Shown: one piece after another, positions 6,114 to 6,228 of the stretch
Layout of the letters: every line of letters begins with the position of its first letter
Position numbering within the stretch: position 1 is the stretch's first letter
Origin: Jeotgalicoccus sp036782755
GTDB lineage: Bacteria; Bacillota; Bacilli; Staphylococcales; Salinicoccaceae
DNA length: 6,228 nt
Assembly: GCA_036782755.1 (NCBI GenBank)
Contig: DAIPYL010000072.1
Coordinates: 1 to 6,228 of the forward strand
Direction of reading: 5' to 3'
Notes under the pieces: generated by a model
Told to the model about the DNA's origin: nothing
The model's database searches: none
Seen by the model: only the letters and a program-made list of their open reading frames with translations
Program-made: the position numbers and the translations under genes

Positions 6114-6228
6114 GAGCTGTATGAACTTTGTTAATTTAACATTATTCATGCAGCTTTTTGTATGGACTTTGTTGGATTGACAACGTCTTCCCAGCTGATC
6201 CGATGCCCTTTGTCGATTCAACATTGTC
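6114..6228. repeat. Degenerate tandem repeat, period near 41 bp, open at the right edge
   Basis: Three units follow acuC: 6114-6150 (37 bp), 6151-6191 (41 bp) and 6192-6228 (37 bp, cut by the edge). Each has AGCT near its left end (6115, 6152, 6193) and a common core ATGnnCTTTGT, with CTTT at 6126, 6167 and 6208, exactly 41 bp apart. The core continues as T/C, a short AT-rich spacer, then ACA. The first two units agree at 19 of 27 core positions, and so do the first and third. The first unit lacks 4 bp between AGCT and the core. No CDS is supported here. The family is unknown to me; divergence suggests old duplication or repeated short binding or hairpin elements. Confidence 0.55.
6115..6159 (+). 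terminator. Rho-independent terminator of acuABC
   Basis: AGCTGTATGAA (6115-6125) pairs with TTCATGCAGCT (6145-6155), an 11-bp stem with one G-U pair. The apical part can add a small GTTA/TAAC helix (6130-6133 with 6137-6140). The stem ends in a run of five T (6155-6159). It lies 11 nt after the acuC stop. The same bases form the first unit of the repeat that continues to the window edge. Confidence 0.8.

Noticed and set aside
6021..6224. Minus-strand open frame of 67 codons downstream of and overlapping acuC
   Set aside because: It overlaps the 3' end of acuC and the terminator and lies mostly in the repeat units; the product is of no recognisable family.
6114..6228. CRISPR array
   Set aside because: The units are strongly diverged, have no constant repeat alternating with unique spacers, and one unit is a terminator hairpin.

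Overview
This 6.2 kb window is a chromosomal segment of a low- to moderate-GC Gram-positive bacterium. The five gene products resemble Bacillus and Staphylococcus proteins, and the start sites, intrinsic terminators and CcpA-type operators fit Bacillales. By impression (no search was run), a member of Staphylococcaceae such as Jeotgalicoccus, Salinicoccus or Macrococcus is most likely; the presence of acuB resembles Bacillus more than S. aureus.

Layout. Positions 1-1601 (minus strand) hold fhs, formate-tetrahydrofolate ligase, cut by the left edge with about 20 C-terminal residues missing. The 141-bp gap 1602-1742 holds the acsA terminator and a 23-bp dyad close to the fhs start. Positions 1743-3452 (minus) hold acsA, AMP-forming acetyl-CoA synthetase. 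The 219-bp divergent intergenic region 3453-3671 carries back-to-back promoters and three sites resembling CcpA cre boxes. Positions 3672-6103 (plus) hold the operon acuA (GNAT acetyltransferase), acuB (CBS-pair plus ACT sensor protein) and acuC (zinc deacetylase of the histone deacetylase family), closed by a hairpin terminator. From 6114 to the right edge, the terminator is embedded in three degenerate tandem units with a period near 41 bp, running out of the window. No gene-free stretch exceeds 300 bases.

How the genes work together. AcsA makes acetyl-CoA from acetate, ATP and CoA. In Bacillus subtilis, AcuA acetylates a C-terminal lysine of AcsA and switches it off, and AcuC removes the acetyl group. 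The target lysine (K545 here) and the catalytic residues of AcuC are all visible, so the module looks functional. AcuB has ligand-binding domains but no settled role. The divergent promoters with cre-like sites suggest that acetate scavenging and its post-translational switch are repressed together while preferred carbon is available. Fhs feeds formate into one-carbon metabolism and is only a neighbour.

The gene content is a known system, and I saw no undescribed gene system. The less usual signals are non-coding: the 41-bp-period repeat array after acuC, the cluster of three cre-like sites, the dyad before fhs, and an 18-bp perfect palindrome at the end of acuA.
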